Shown here in pieces: positions 51,631-62,528 of a stretch of 64,000 nt of DNA (the first letter of the stretch is position 1; the number at the start of each line of letters is the position of its first letter). Below the pieces are notes generated by a model. That model did no database searches. It was given only the letters and a program-made list of their open reading frames with translations, and had not been told where the DNA came from. This DNA comes from Agriotes lineatus (taxonomy: Eukaryota > Arthropoda > Insecta > Coleoptera > Elateridae). The stretch spans positions 62,001-126,000 of the forward strand of contig CALNHX010000285.1 in assembly GCA_940337035.1 (NCBI GenBank), read 5' to 3'. Made by a program: the position numbers and the translations under genes.

Positions 51631-52400
51631 CACTCTTGTAGCGTCATCGGAAGAAGAGCTAGCTGAACTGATAGCCAAAGTAGAAAGAGCTAGTGAAGAT
51701 ATAGGACTTAAACTGAATCGCAAGAAAACAAAAATTATGCTTGTTGATCGTGAAAACAACAATATCACAAACACACAACACATAGCAGGATGTGAAATTG
51801 TTGACGAATTCCTATACCTGGGCTCTCTGCTATCCAATCAGGGAGGATCGAGCGCTGAAATAAGAAGGCGCATTATTTTAGCAAAATCAGCAATGACCCG
51901 GCTACAGAAGATCTGGAAAGACCGAAATATTACCATTAGCACAAAGAAAAAGCTTGTACATACGCTAGTATTCTCAATCTTCTCTTACGCTGGTGAAACA
52001 TGGACGATACTCACAAGCGATAGAAAACGAATAGACGCGTTTGAAATGTGGTGCTGGCGACGCATGCTTCGTATACCTTGGACTGCTCATCGCACAAATG
52101 TATCTATCCTAAGGGAGGTAAACATAACACAGCGGCTTTCGTCAAGGATCTATCAACGAGTGTTGTGTTACTTCGGCCACACGATGCGACGAACAAACGG
52201 TATAGAGAGACTGATCCTTGAAGGAAATGTCCCTGGTAAGCGAAAGCGGGGACGGTCACCAACCAGATGGTTGGATAGTATAACCCATCTAGCCGGCACA
52301 CCCTTTCATGAAACAGCCCACCTAGCTCAAAATAGAAATAAGTGGCGCAGAAAAGTTAAAGATATTTCAGATCAGCATTCTTGATAATCACGACGTTTCT
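51630..52400 (+). mobile_element. RTE-like LINE reverse transcriptase fragment inside gypsy gag
   Basis: From just after the YADD region, LVASSEEELAELIAKVERAS, LKLNRKKTKIMLVD and VDEFLYLGSLLSNQGGSS are followed by IRRRIILAKSAMTRLQKIWK, YAGETWTILTSDRKRIDAFE and MWCWRRMLRIPWTAHRTN (51737-52384, open to IS/DQHS). It ends with GHTMRRTNGIERLILEG and GRSPTRWLDSI. This is the thumb and C-terminal region of an endonuclease-reverse transcriptase LINE, RTE-like in style. It is 5'-truncated. The last 215 codons are an intact frame, so it is fairly young and inserted after gypsy. Confidence 0.8.
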
Positions 52401-52427
52401 GTTATGAAACCATACGACTAAAGAGAG

Positions 52428-53612
52428 ATGCTAAATGAAATTCCAACATTTCACGGCAAGCCCGCCGAACTTTGCGAATATATCCGCGCTGTAGAGGACA
52501 TATTCACTCAATTTTGGCAACCAGATGTCAATGCCTATATCAATAAATTACCTTTATCTGCTGCTCGCAACCGTTTAAAAGGTGCAGCCTTAGAAATTGT
52601 GACAGGACACACGTATATTTCATGGTTAGAACTGAAACAAGTTTTAATAAATAATTTCGGTGACCAACGTTCCGAATTAAACATTCAAATGGATCTTTCC
52701 AGACTTAGACAAAATCAAAAGGAAACCCCTATCGACTTTTTCAATAAAATTAGATCCCTTTTAGCCATCTTAAATTCAAAAATATCTTTAGGAAATGAAA
52801 CTCAAGAAATCAAAGATCATAAACTGCAAACTTCAAAGAGTTTAGCCTTAAAAGTTTTTATAAGTGGTTTATTAGAACCTCTTGGCAGCTTCATAAGAAG
52901 TCGTGCACCAAATTCTTTAGAACAAGCACTAACAGTTGTAAAAGATGAACTAGACATTCGTTATTTTCAAGGAAAGAATTTCTCTTTTAGTAATAATACT
53001 AGTCAACCACAAAACAAATTTACACCACAAAATCAATCTAAAACACCATTCAAGACTCAATATTATCCGAATCAATCACAAAACTATCAAAAGCCACCAC
53101 AATTTCAACTAAACCCTAGATTTCAAACCAATCAAAATCCATTTCCAAATTCTAGATTTCCAACTTATCAAAAATCTAACGTGATACATACACAAAATGC
53201 ATTTGCACCAAAGCCAAATTTTAAGCCTACCTTTAAACCCGTACCTATGGAAACTAGTACCATTCAAAAACGCCCAGCTTCACAACAGTTAGGTACCCAA
53301 AATAAAAATTATAAACCCAATTTTAGACCAAATAACTACATTCGACAATCCAATCAACCGAGAAACTTCCATTCCGAAGAATTATTTAACAAACATGTCG
53401 CTAATCAATCGCAATATGAACCCGAATATGACCAACAACCTTACTATAATGAGGAAACTCCGGAAAACTTTGAAATAACAGAAGACAATAATTGCCACAC
53501 ACACTTCAACGAATTAGACCCAACCACAGACTTTTTCTCTTTACCCGCATCAGATTCAGACATGGAAGAAGACCCCATCGAAGCCGTAAATTTTCGTCAA
53601 ATGCCTCGGTAG
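52428..53612 (+). CDS. gag: gypsy gag, main part (394 aa)
   Basis: The open frame at 52428-53612 encodes the capsid region (NEIPTFHGKPAELCEYIRAV; AARNRLKGAALEIVTG; FNKIRSLLAILNSKISLG). A long Gln/Asn/Pro-rich C-terminal region (about 53000-53400) takes the place of a CCHC knuckle. Gag packages the element RNA. Absence of a zinc knuckle and abundance of N/Q/F/P fit errantivirus gag. The first codons come from 51394-51630, now separated by a LINE, so it cannot make the complete protein. The pol frame overlaps the end of gag (frame change at about 53600), as in gypsy. Confidence 0.82.
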   Translation: MLNEIPTFHGKPAELCEYIRAVEDIFTQFWQPDVNAYINKLPLSAARNRLKGAALEIVTGHTYISWLELKQVLINNFGDQRSELNIQMDLSRLRQNQKETPIDFFNKIRSLLAILNSKISLGNETQEIKDHKLQTSKSLALKVFISGLLEPLGSFIRSRAPNSLEQALTVVKDELDIRYFQGKNFSFSNNTSQPQNKFTPQNQSKTPFKTQYYPNQSQNYQKPPQFQLNPRFQTNQNPFPNSRFPTYQKSNVIHTQNAFAPKPNFKPTFKPVPMETSTIQKRPASQQLGTQNKNYKPNFRPNNYIRQSNQPRNFHSEELFNKHVANQSQYEPEYDQQPYYNEETPENFEITEDNNCHTHFNELDPTTDFFSLPASDSDMEEDPIEAVNFRQMPR

Positions 53613-56026
53613 ACACTTTTTCATTAAACCCAAAATCAAATTTACCCTGTATCATTATACCTCAAACTGGCGATAAATTACTAATCGATACTGGCAGTTC
53701 ACGTACTATTCTTTCACCAAAATTTGTACACACATATTACCCCGACTCAATTTACGAACATCCTTTCGAAATTTCTACTTCTCATGGAAGTACTTATCAC
53801 AATTTGGTAGCAGAAGTACCTATTCAAAATTTATTTTCAGAAGATGGAACACATCTTTGCTATTTGTTCGATTTTCACGAAGAATATGTAGGACTAATAG
53901 GCACAGACCTCCTAGCTAACCTCCCTGCAAACAACGACTATCGATGGATGCATATTCAAACTGAAAAGACAACCGTACCATTCTACTACAACCATTCCAA
54001 ATTAAAACAAGAAGAACAAAAACGCAACCAGTGCAATTTTTCCAAAATTAAACCCTCTAAGGACATTTTAAGACACATTACGTTACCACCGCGAACAGAA
54101 CAATTTGTTACTTTACCCGCAGTAGAAAAAGATGGATATAAATTAGCTCCTAAATTAAATAATAATTAAATAATTAAATAATTATATCACAACCTCTCAT
54201 TTTAGAAGACTACACTCCTGTAAAGGAAAAAATCCAAATAAACAGTCATTTTAATTCAAACCCTCGACAGAAACAAATACTTCTTCAAAATTTAGAAAAT
54301 AATTTAAGATTAGATCATTTAAATCCAGAAGAAAGGACCTTATTAACAAATCTTTGTTTAGATTATAAAGAAATATTTTATACCCCCGAGATTCCTCTAT
54401 CGACTACAAATTTAACCAAGCACCGCATACGAACGAAAACAGACACCCCGATCTTCACTAAAACATACCGATATCCACATATATACCGACAAGAAGTCAA
54501 GCAACAAATTGACAAAATGCTAAAAGAAGATATAATCGAACCTGGCGAATCACCATATAATTTTCCAATTTGGGTAGTCCCAAAGAAACGTGATGCCTCA
54601 GGCAAGCAAAAATGGAGAATCGTTATCGATTATAGAAAACTTAACGAACAGACCATCGACGATAAATTTCACTTACCCCGAATAGAGACAATTTAGGCAG
54701 AGCAAACTATTTTACAACTCTCGACCTAGCCTCCGGTTTCCACCAAATTGAAATGGATCCCCGAGATAGAGAAAAAACAGCCTTTTCAACAGAAGATGGA
54801 AAATTTAAATTCAAAAGAATGGCTTTTGGTTTGAAAAACGCTCCAAGCCGTTTTTAAAGAGCCATAAATACCATTTTAACAGGTTTAACACCAAATCAAT
54901 GTTTAGTATATCTCGACATTATTGTTTATTCGACTTCATTACAACAACATATCGAGCGACTCAAAAACGTATTTCAAAAATGTAAAGACACCAATCTAAA
55001 AATTCAACTCGACAAATCCGAATTTCTTCAGAAAAATATAAAATATTTTGGCCATATAATAACACCTGACGGAATAAAACCAGATCCCTCTAAAATAGAA
55101 GTCATTAAAAATTTCCCATTACCTAACACTAGAACAGAAATCAAATCATTTTAGGACTTTTTGGATACTATAGAAAATTTATAAAAGACTGCAAAAATCA
55201 CTAAATTCCTCACTTATTGCTTAAAGAAAGACGACAAAATTATTCATACCCAAAATTTTAAAGACTTTCGATTATTGTAAAAATCTTTTAATCAACGAAC
55301 CAATTTTACAATACCCAAATTTTTACAAGCCGTTTGAACTCACTACTGATGTCTCAAAATATGCTCTTGGTGCAGTTCTTTCACAAGATGGTAAACCCAT
55401 TAGTTACGCTTCACGTACATTAAACGATACTGAACAAAAATACAGTACCATAGAACGCGAATTATTAGCCATTATATGGGGTACAAAACACTTGCGACCT
55501 TATTTATTTGGAACTAAATTCACGCTTTTCACGGATCATAGACCTCTAATTTGGCTAATCTTAAAGAACCAAATTCAAAACTTACCAGATGGGCCTTCAA
55601 ACTAGAAGAATTTAACTTTGACATTAAGTATTTACCTGGAAAAACAAATAAGGTAGCAGACGCTCTTTCTCGAATTCAAATTCATCCCTTAAACATTGAC
55701 GATAATATATTTGAAGACATCCACAACATTTTAAACGACTCTGACCGACTAGACACACCCGAAACTTTACCAGATAATTTTAGCATAATACCGAATCGTG
55801 CAGAGACACCAAACTTATCAGATTTATTCGATACACCAATTATTAGAACACCATCAAATAATGAAAACGACTCTTTAGTGGACACAGTACACACCCAATT
55901 AAGTTCAGTACCCGTAATAGATATTTGCGACAAACCTTTGCAACATTTTAGTAAACAAATAGAATTTCTTGAAGCCAATTTGCCTAGACAAATTCAAATC
56001 ACCAAATTCGAGGGAAACATTCATTA
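53600..56026 (+). pseudogene. pol: gypsy pol: protease, reverse transcriptase, RNase H (no integrase)
   Basis: The protease shows LLIDTGSSRTILSP (about 53675-53715) and VGLIGTDLL. The reverse transcriptase spans about 54180-55100: KQKWRIVIDYRKLNEQ, then TLDLASGFHQIEMDPRDREK (about 54715-54775), AFGLKNAPSRF, and a catalytic box reading LVYLDIIVYS, in which one of the usual two Asp is missing. RNase H follows with ELTTDVSKYALGAVLSQDG, TIERELLAIIWGTKHLRPYL and FTDHRPLIWL (about 55330-55560). The connection region (LPGKTNKVADALSRIQIHPL, to 56026) is the usual link to integrase, but integrase is absent. Internal stops near 54160, 54700, 54860, 55150 and 55200 inactivate it. Deletion of about 1.5-2.5 kb is inferred. 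Confidence 0.86.
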
Positions 56027-56125
56027 ATCAGTTTTCGTGAACTCTAATAATAAAAATTCAAAATTGACCTATCCCCTATTAACACACAAGAGTTAGTCAA
56101 TAATCAATTAAAACTGACAAACCAT

Positions 56126-56251
56126 AAGGATAAGTTGATAAACAACAAAATCCATTTTGTAAATAAACTAAGTTTAATTTCGCTCATTATTATTATATTA
56201 TTAATCACTATGTTATTAATCATTATAATATATCTATATTCTATATTGTAA
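56126..56251 (+). pseudogene. gypsy env remnant: C-terminal transmembrane anchor
   Basis: A short frame ending at TAA 56249-56251 encodes a charged segment and then an unbroken hydrophobic helix (SLISLIIIILLITMLL, about 56170-56220), followed by a short tail. Its position just before the 3' LTR is where an errantiviral envelope protein would end. The rest of env, like the integrase, is deleted. The assignment is an inference from position and hydrophobicity. Confidence 0.5.
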
Positions 56252-56399
56252 ACGTGACTCTTTCAAATAAAAACTAATAAAACTATTGCGAAAATCGCAG
56301 AATGAAGCCATCGTATTAAACAATACTCAAAATCCTTTACTTCAATGTCAAAATATAACTTAAATACAGCTTCACGGTATTTAAGATTCTCATGGGAGG

Positions 56400-56701
56400 A
56401 GTTACGTGACTAGAAACGCTTCCTAGCTTAGAGATAAGATTAGAATCCGCTAGATCTGTATTCTGTTCCTAGAACTTTATGATAACGCCTGTGGGAACGG
56501 AAACTAGCTTGCATTTCTTTAGGATAAGAGTTTTCCTTATTGTTAAGATGCTTCTTGCATCCAGTTCTGTTTCAACACTCAGGTTAGCCTGTTCTGTATC
56601 AAGTGTGTGGAGCAGAGCTCCGACGTCTGTAATGTGTTTAGTGTTCCAAGTATAAATAAATGCTTTTTAAAAACACTAATCGTCGTTAAATAAACTTAAC
56701 T
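56400..56701 (+). repeat. gypsy 3' LTR (302 bp)
   Basis: It starts AGTTACGTGACTAGAAACGC after a short purine-rich tract (GGGAGG) and ends AATAAACTTAACT. The 5' LTR is the same sequence with an internal loss of about 100 bp. TATAAATAAATGC is at about 56651. CGCT follows as the duplication. Confidence 0.9.
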
Positions 56702-56704
56702 CGC

Positions 56705-57787
56705 TGTTTGCACAATTCTTAGTAACCTATATACAATACAGGGACTCTACATCAAATATGATCACAGCGCCTTTCATGACCTACCTTGAGACTCAATCTA
56801 GTTTCTGTGACCTGTACAAAAGTTGTTGCGATGGGTTCCTAAAAGTGTCCACCCATTTTACAAAAAGCTTGCACATTCTGAAGGAGTCCAAGAAGGCAGC
56901 GATTAGGCTTTTCTTGTATTTTTATGAGGTTTTCCATTCTTTGTTATTGTTTATTTAAATTTTTAGCTTATCTTATTCTATGTTATTATTAGTCTCATTT
57001 CCACTTATTCATAGTTCTGAGCAATAAAGTTTATTAAAACTATTTATTGCTTTAAAATTAGTGCATTCGGGAGGCCAAATTGTAGTTAAGTCACAATGCG
57101 AGATCTGAAAATATGAGGCATAAATAAACCTGGTTATTAGACTAAAATATACTTCTAGAAAGATGTTTACAAACAAACCACTGGTAGTATACTCTTTTGG
57201 TTTAAATATGACATCAGTTTAAATCTTGAAACAATCTTAAAATCGCTCTCCTGGAAAATTTGGTTTCTGTGACTTAACACTGTTTGCCTCTGGTATGCTG
57301 ATATTATTTCCTTACACGTGTTGATCAATATTGTAGAACAGATTTGTCAGTAATTGTTAAACAAATACATATTATAAATCATAACAAATACTTCACTATT
57401 TATGTACTTCTATTTCAAAGTTCAATCGGGCGCGATCATGTGCGTGCTCGAAAACTTTCGATGATGAAAAGATCCATTTCGCCCAGTATGTGGAAATAAC
57501 TGCAAACTATAATATTATAATTTTTGTCAGTATGACATGATATTTTTTCGTCATAACATCCGAAGAAGTGTGTTAGAACCTTAAAATATATGGTTATATC
57601 TCGAAAAATAGACATTTTCAAAACTTTCTTGACAATTTTCGGCATCCACACCCCGAAAGTATGAGTATGCGAAGTTCAATGAAAATATGAAGCTTGCCAG
57701 ATCAGTTCAGTAATACTTTTAATAGGAAATTATTTAATTTACTGAACAAAATCCACGCCACATGTTAATTGGTAAAATAACAAATAT
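56705..57787. other. Right arm of old hairpin, then AT-rich DNA
   Basis: 56705-56748 pairs with 50249-50287. The remainder to about 57790 is AT-rich, with no supported gene. The frame at 56758-56958 lacks any motif. Confidence 0.5.
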
Positions 57788-59870
57788 TTGTTTTTATTAT
57801 TGCAGAACTTACTCCCTCATTGGAAGACCAAAATAAATGAGATTTATCAATTCAAAACAAACAATTTAGTTGAATTCGTTTTTATTGTTGCTGCTAAGAC
57901 AGAGACTGAGATTCGTCAGTGGTTACATGATGATGAGGAGAAATCTAAATGCTCATATTCAATTCGTTCAACTGAACAATGTTCAGGTTCAAAAGTGAAT
58001 TTTAGACAAAGGCTTAAGTCAGCATAATACTGGAAGTACTAATGTGTACGACCCATCAGTTTGCAACAGAACAAGGAATACCAAGTGCCCTTCAACCATC
58101 TCTGTAACTTTAAGAACAGTGAACAAAAGATACCAAGAAAAGGACAAGAGCAAGCCACCAAATTCTGACATGCCATGTGAAATTATATTAATTCCTTGCC
58201 ATAATCATTCAACTACGAGCGCTGATGCCTTACGTTTTTGACAAGTTCCTGAACAAACCAAACAAAAACTAATAAATCTTTTTGAATGTGGACATTCATC
58301 TGCCACTGCACTTGAATCAATTAAAAGGGATATTCAGATGAAATATGATGATAACGTACATGAAATCCTTGCTGATAAAAGCGTATGCCCCGATTATATG
58401 TATTGCTATCATTTGTATATAACGTCACGGGAATTTTTGGAGAAAAAAGAATTTAAGATTATAATTCAGAAAATAACATTAAAAGTGCAGGAATTACATT
58501 TTTAGATGAAGATTATGTTAAGTGCGCACTATGAACATGTAGATAGATTATCCGTATTTTTTTTCTGTTTTAGTTTGTGTCTGCCTTTATTGCAAAGGGT
58601 TCATGAAACTATTGAAGAATCATCGCGAATGTTTTTATGGATTCAACAGGGACAGTGGATCATGATGGCAATCGCATATTTATATTATTAACTGCCAGCG
58701 ATTGTGGTGGCTTACCTTAAGCCATCCTGATAACATCATCAGAATCTTGCTATTTGATTTCTGTTGGTTAAAATCTTTTGAAGGAGATCATGGGCAGTAA
58801 AATTTGCTATGGTGCTGTAGCTGGTCCCAGTCTTTTTATGACGGATGATTCAGCAGCAGAGCAAACCGCAATTCAATACGCATGGCGTAATACTACAAGT
58901 ATGTTATGTATATTCCATGTTTTGCAATCCATTTGGAGGTGGCTGATGAAAGCAAAACATGGAATAAAACAAGAACATCAGCAGAAGTTTTTCGAAGAAT
59001 TTAGAAGCATTATGTACGCCCATAACGAGGAAGAATGTGAAGCAACTTACCAACTTGCTTATGCTGATGCGGATCAATATCCTGAATACCAGTGTTATTT
59101 AAATGTACTGGGAACGGAGAACCCTCTGGGCATTGTATTATCGCAATTTTGCAAGACAAGGACATAAAACGAACAACATCTCTGAAGCTGCAATGCGTCT
59201 ACTCAAAGAAAAATTATTTGATAGAATCAAAGCTTTTAATCTAATTCAAGTGATTCATTTTATGATGACAAAGTTCATGTATTATTATGAAAGAAGGCTT
59301 ATTGATGCGGCACATAATCGAACCAGGAAAAACATTCTACATCGATTAGTTAGCCTTCCCTCGGTAGAAATAATCAGTCGAATTCAACATTTATCTGCCC
59401 ACATACATCTTGTGCCTAGTGAAAGACATTCAAATTTAATGTACATTGTTAATTCAGAGATTTTGATTTGTACCTACTTGTTCGCAAGGGAGAACAGGTT
59501 ATATATGTAAACATATTTCTTGGATTTCTTGTTCTGTTCTTTCAGAAAAATTGATAATGGGAGAATAAGGAAAAAACATTTTTTTATTGTCACGGGCAAT
59601 TGGCTTAATACAAACTGGCTTGCACCACTGTATGGTGGATCATCCCATTCCATTCAAATGGAAGAAACTTCCTCAAACACCAGGAAAGGTTCAGGAAGTG
59701 TTGAATTTCCAGATGAACTGTCTGCTGGTTTGTTGGTGCCTGAACATGATCAGCAGAGTATCTTAAAAGGATGTGAAATAATTAATGAAATTAACAATCA
59801 GTTCAAAAACTACTTACAACGACCTCCAATGGAGGTTTCAAATACATTGTAGGTATTTAATAAACAGCTG
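57788..59870 (+). pseudogene. MULE transposase relic (copy 2)
   Basis: After an acceptor-like TTATTATTGCAG (about 57805) the frame reads NLLPHWKTKINEIYQFKTNN and ETEIRQWLHDDEEKSKC, followed by a damaged N-terminal DNA-binding region (to about 58480). The DDE domain is visible in pieces: LKEIMGSKICYGAVAGPSLF (about 58775-58840), MTDDSAAEQTAIQYAWRNTT (catalytic DD), MLCIFHVLQSIWRWLMKAKH and NNISEAAMRLLKEKLFDRIK (about 59170-59230, Glu region). The SWIM zinc motif is not evident. A trailing segment (59520-59852: NWLNTNWLAPLYGG...) is of unclear origin. Many frameshifts; dead. Sequence divergence from the 11806-17545 MULE is high, so they are different families. Confidence 0.78.
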
Positions 59871-60384
59871 GGGAAAGTCAAGACAGGTGGACGCCCCAGA
59901 TCCAACACTAATATAAATGTAAAAAAAGGAAACGAGCATTTCCCCAAGCATAATTAAAATGTATAGTATATATAATAGTCGTTACAATTATTATTCTTAT
60001 AATAATGACTGTGTTATGTATATAGTTTGTAAATTGTAAATAAAGATGTGTGTCATGAATAACCTGTAATTTGTTCTTTTGTGAGTTATTATATCATTAT
60101 CATCCATTTTGTAGTTATCCAAATAGGATTTTGGTATCATTATCTGGTTTTATAAATAAATTCCTTGATAAAATCAAGGTAATCAGAGTGTCAAAAATGA
60201 AATTGTATCTAGATAACGATAATACGAATATTCAAACAAACAACATGGTGAAATCGTAATAATTGTTTATCAAAAAAGTATTGCAGGTAATTTCAAACAA
60301 CTTTGTCTTATGGTGCTGAAATGATGAGCTTTCTGAATCACCGAAAATACTAATATTTACTATTTTTCAAGGTTAGCAAAAGAT
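59871..60384. other. AT-rich spacer
   Basis: No gene or repeat recognised. AATAAA occurs at about 60040. Confidence 0.5.
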
Positions 60385-61928
60385 TTGAGATTTGAGAACC
60401 AAGCTATACATGAAGAGCCAGACGAGCCTGTTCAAGATAATGAAGGTCCGTATACCAGACCAGGACAGGAAAAAATCACTTGGATAAAGAAGGGCGATAT
60501 AATTCCAAATAAAAAAGCTTTTCCCGAACCTGTTTACTCCAGATTTGAAAATCTAACAGATGTCGACATTTTTGAGCAGTTTATTGATCAAGAAACTGTT
60601 GACTTACTTGTTGATCAGTCTACAAAATATGCTGTCTTTTTAAATCATTCAGATCCTAAAGTTACTTCTGGGGAGATAAAATGCGCCATCGCCATCATGA
60701 TTCTAAGTGGGTATCATGAATTTCCTGGAAAAGACATGTACTGGAGTACAGAAAAGGACTTGTACATATCCATTGTGTCAGATGCCATGCGAAGAGATCG
60801 GTTTAGGCAGATTCTAAAATATTTACACTGTGCTGATAACACGAAACCTAATAATAATGACAAAATTTGGAAATTACTACCTCTCATGGATAAACTACGA
60901 GCAAATTTTATTAAAAATTTTGTTCCTGAACAACACCTAAATTTTGATGAATCCATGGTTAAATATTTCGGAAGACATCCCCGCAAACAATTCATACGAC
61001 TAAAACCAATCCGATTCGGCTACAAGGTATGGTGTTTGAATGCTGTGTCGGGGTATCTTGTAAATTTCGATGTATACCAAGGGAACAATCCTAGGGGAAA
61101 TACTTTCTATGAAAATGGATTCGGGAAATGTGCAGCACCTCTTATCAACATGATTGACGACTTTTCCCCTGATGTGTCCAAACTTCCATTACAATTTTAT
61201 TTTGATAACCTTTTTACTGGTTTCAATATTTACATTACCTGAAACAACGCGGCTATGATGGAACGGGAACAATCCGCGACAACCGTATCCCGAAAAGCTG
61301 TCCTTTACCTGCGAAAAATATGTTCTCTAAATCTAAATATCAGAAAAGGGGTGATTACGTATCAGCTATTGATAAAGAAGATGGAATCATTTTTGTGAAG
61401 TGGCTGGATAATAATGTTGTTAGCGTAGCCTCTACCTGTCATGGAGTAAATCCCACTTCTTTAGTGAAAAGATTATTTCAGAAGGAAAAAAAATTATACA
61501 GGTATCGCGTCCATCGCTTATAACCGAATACAACCGCTTTATGGGAGGAACCGACCTGATGGATGAAAATATTCAAGATATCGTATATCCTTCAGAAGGA
61601 AAAAGTGGTGGTGGCCCATTTTTACTTGGTTGCTGGACACAAGTGTAGTAAATGCATGGTCTGTTAGGCGAAAATGCAGAAGCAAACCACCAATAAGTCA
61701 GCTAAATTACAGAAGACAAATCGTTTTGCATATCTTGAGAAATACAAAACAGTTTCAAAAAGATCAGGAAGGCCATCTACATCTAAAAACAGCGTTACTC
61801 TAAACCGGGTGTCTGATGATATTAGATATGATCAGGTTGACCATTTATTAGTTAGTTCAGTCATTGGGGATCAAAAAATGCACTTACCTGGAAAAAAGTC
61901 CGGAAGTTTTGAAACTTTGCAGGGTTGA
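60385..61928 (+). pseudogene. piggyBac-like transposase (copy 2, PGBD-like), recently broken
   Basis: The main frame at 60385-61242 (285 aa) shows ITWIKKGDIIPNKKAFPEPV, LTDVDIFEQFIDQETVDLLV, AIAIMILSGYHEFPGKDMYW, MRRDRFRQILKYLHCADNTK, LNFDESMVKYFGRHPRKQFI (first catalytic Asp, about 60942-60995) and LPLQFYFDNLFTGFNIY (second, about 61185-61235). A frame change then leads to KICSLN / MFSKSKYQKRGDYVSAID, IIFVKWLDNNVVSVASTCHG and, in another frame, EYNRFMGGTDLMDENIQ (third catalytic Asp, about 61525-61575). It ends at SDDIRYDQVDHLLV without the usual Cys-rich finger (stop at 61928). Three or four frameshifts. No terminal repeats identified. Confidence 0.85.
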
Positions 61929-62528
61929 AGATTTGGGTGTCTAGCACTGAAATTCACAAAATGCACAATTCGAGACGTGCCGCTGGCGCCGCCATCTTGC
62001 CAAGATGGCGGCCCAAAATGCTTTTTTGCCAATATCTCGGAAACTATGCGTTTTTCGGAAAAATACGTGAACAGCAAAATTAAAGAGGATAAAATTTACT
62101 ACAAAAAAGTTCCTAAGAAAATTTTCGCTAAAGTTAACCGTTTGGGCACAAGAGTTCAATTTATGACAACATATTTCGTTAACTTCTATCAACTGCTTCA
62201 TCTGTCTACATAATATGCGTATATATTTGCCTTTCATAATAAAACGAACACACAAATTTCTAGCCTGTAAGCCACTGCAGGTACTCCAACCTGAGGGGTC
62301 AAGTACAACCCGCCGCGCCGCCAGACCAGCGCTGGCTATTAGTATTCTAACGCCCGTCGAAGCAGATCGTTTGCTGTGTCGCTTGTTACGGTTGTATTAA
62401 TTTTTGTGTATTGAAACGACTTTGGATTGTGATGGATTTAAGAAACAGTGTTTCGTAACGTGCTTTCGGCATTTACCGTGTGCTTGTGTACTCGTATAGT
62501 GCAAGTATAACATTTTGACTGTGTGATC
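61929..62528. other. Spacer with GC-rich hairpin
   Basis: GCCGCCATCTTGCC / AAGATGGCGGC (61988-62012) is a compact hairpin whose stem contains GCCATCTTG, a sequence seen in YY1-type promoters, although here it may be part of a MITE. A GC-rich patch (62280-62370) precedes the gene at 62529 and may contain its promoter. No supported gene. Confidence 0.4.

Larger units (their letters stand above)
50579..56701 (+). mobile_element. gypsy/errantivirus-type LTR retrotransposon, internally deleted
   Basis: An endogenous retrovirus-like element of insects with both LTRs, primer-binding site, gag, protease, reverse transcriptase and RNase H regions. CGCT flanks both ends (50575-50578 and 56702-56705), the 4-bp target duplication of gypsy integrases. 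LTRs begin AGTTACGTGAC and end AAACTTAACT. The integrase and most of env are missing; only a membrane-anchor remnant precedes the 3' LTR. A LINE fragment (about 51630-52400) splits gag. Premature stops occur throughout pol, so the element is inactive. Confidence 0.9.

Noticed and set aside
61988..62012. YY1-type promoter element (GCCATCTTG)
   Set aside because: The motif lies in a perfect hairpin and could be a MITE core; no independent promoter evidence.
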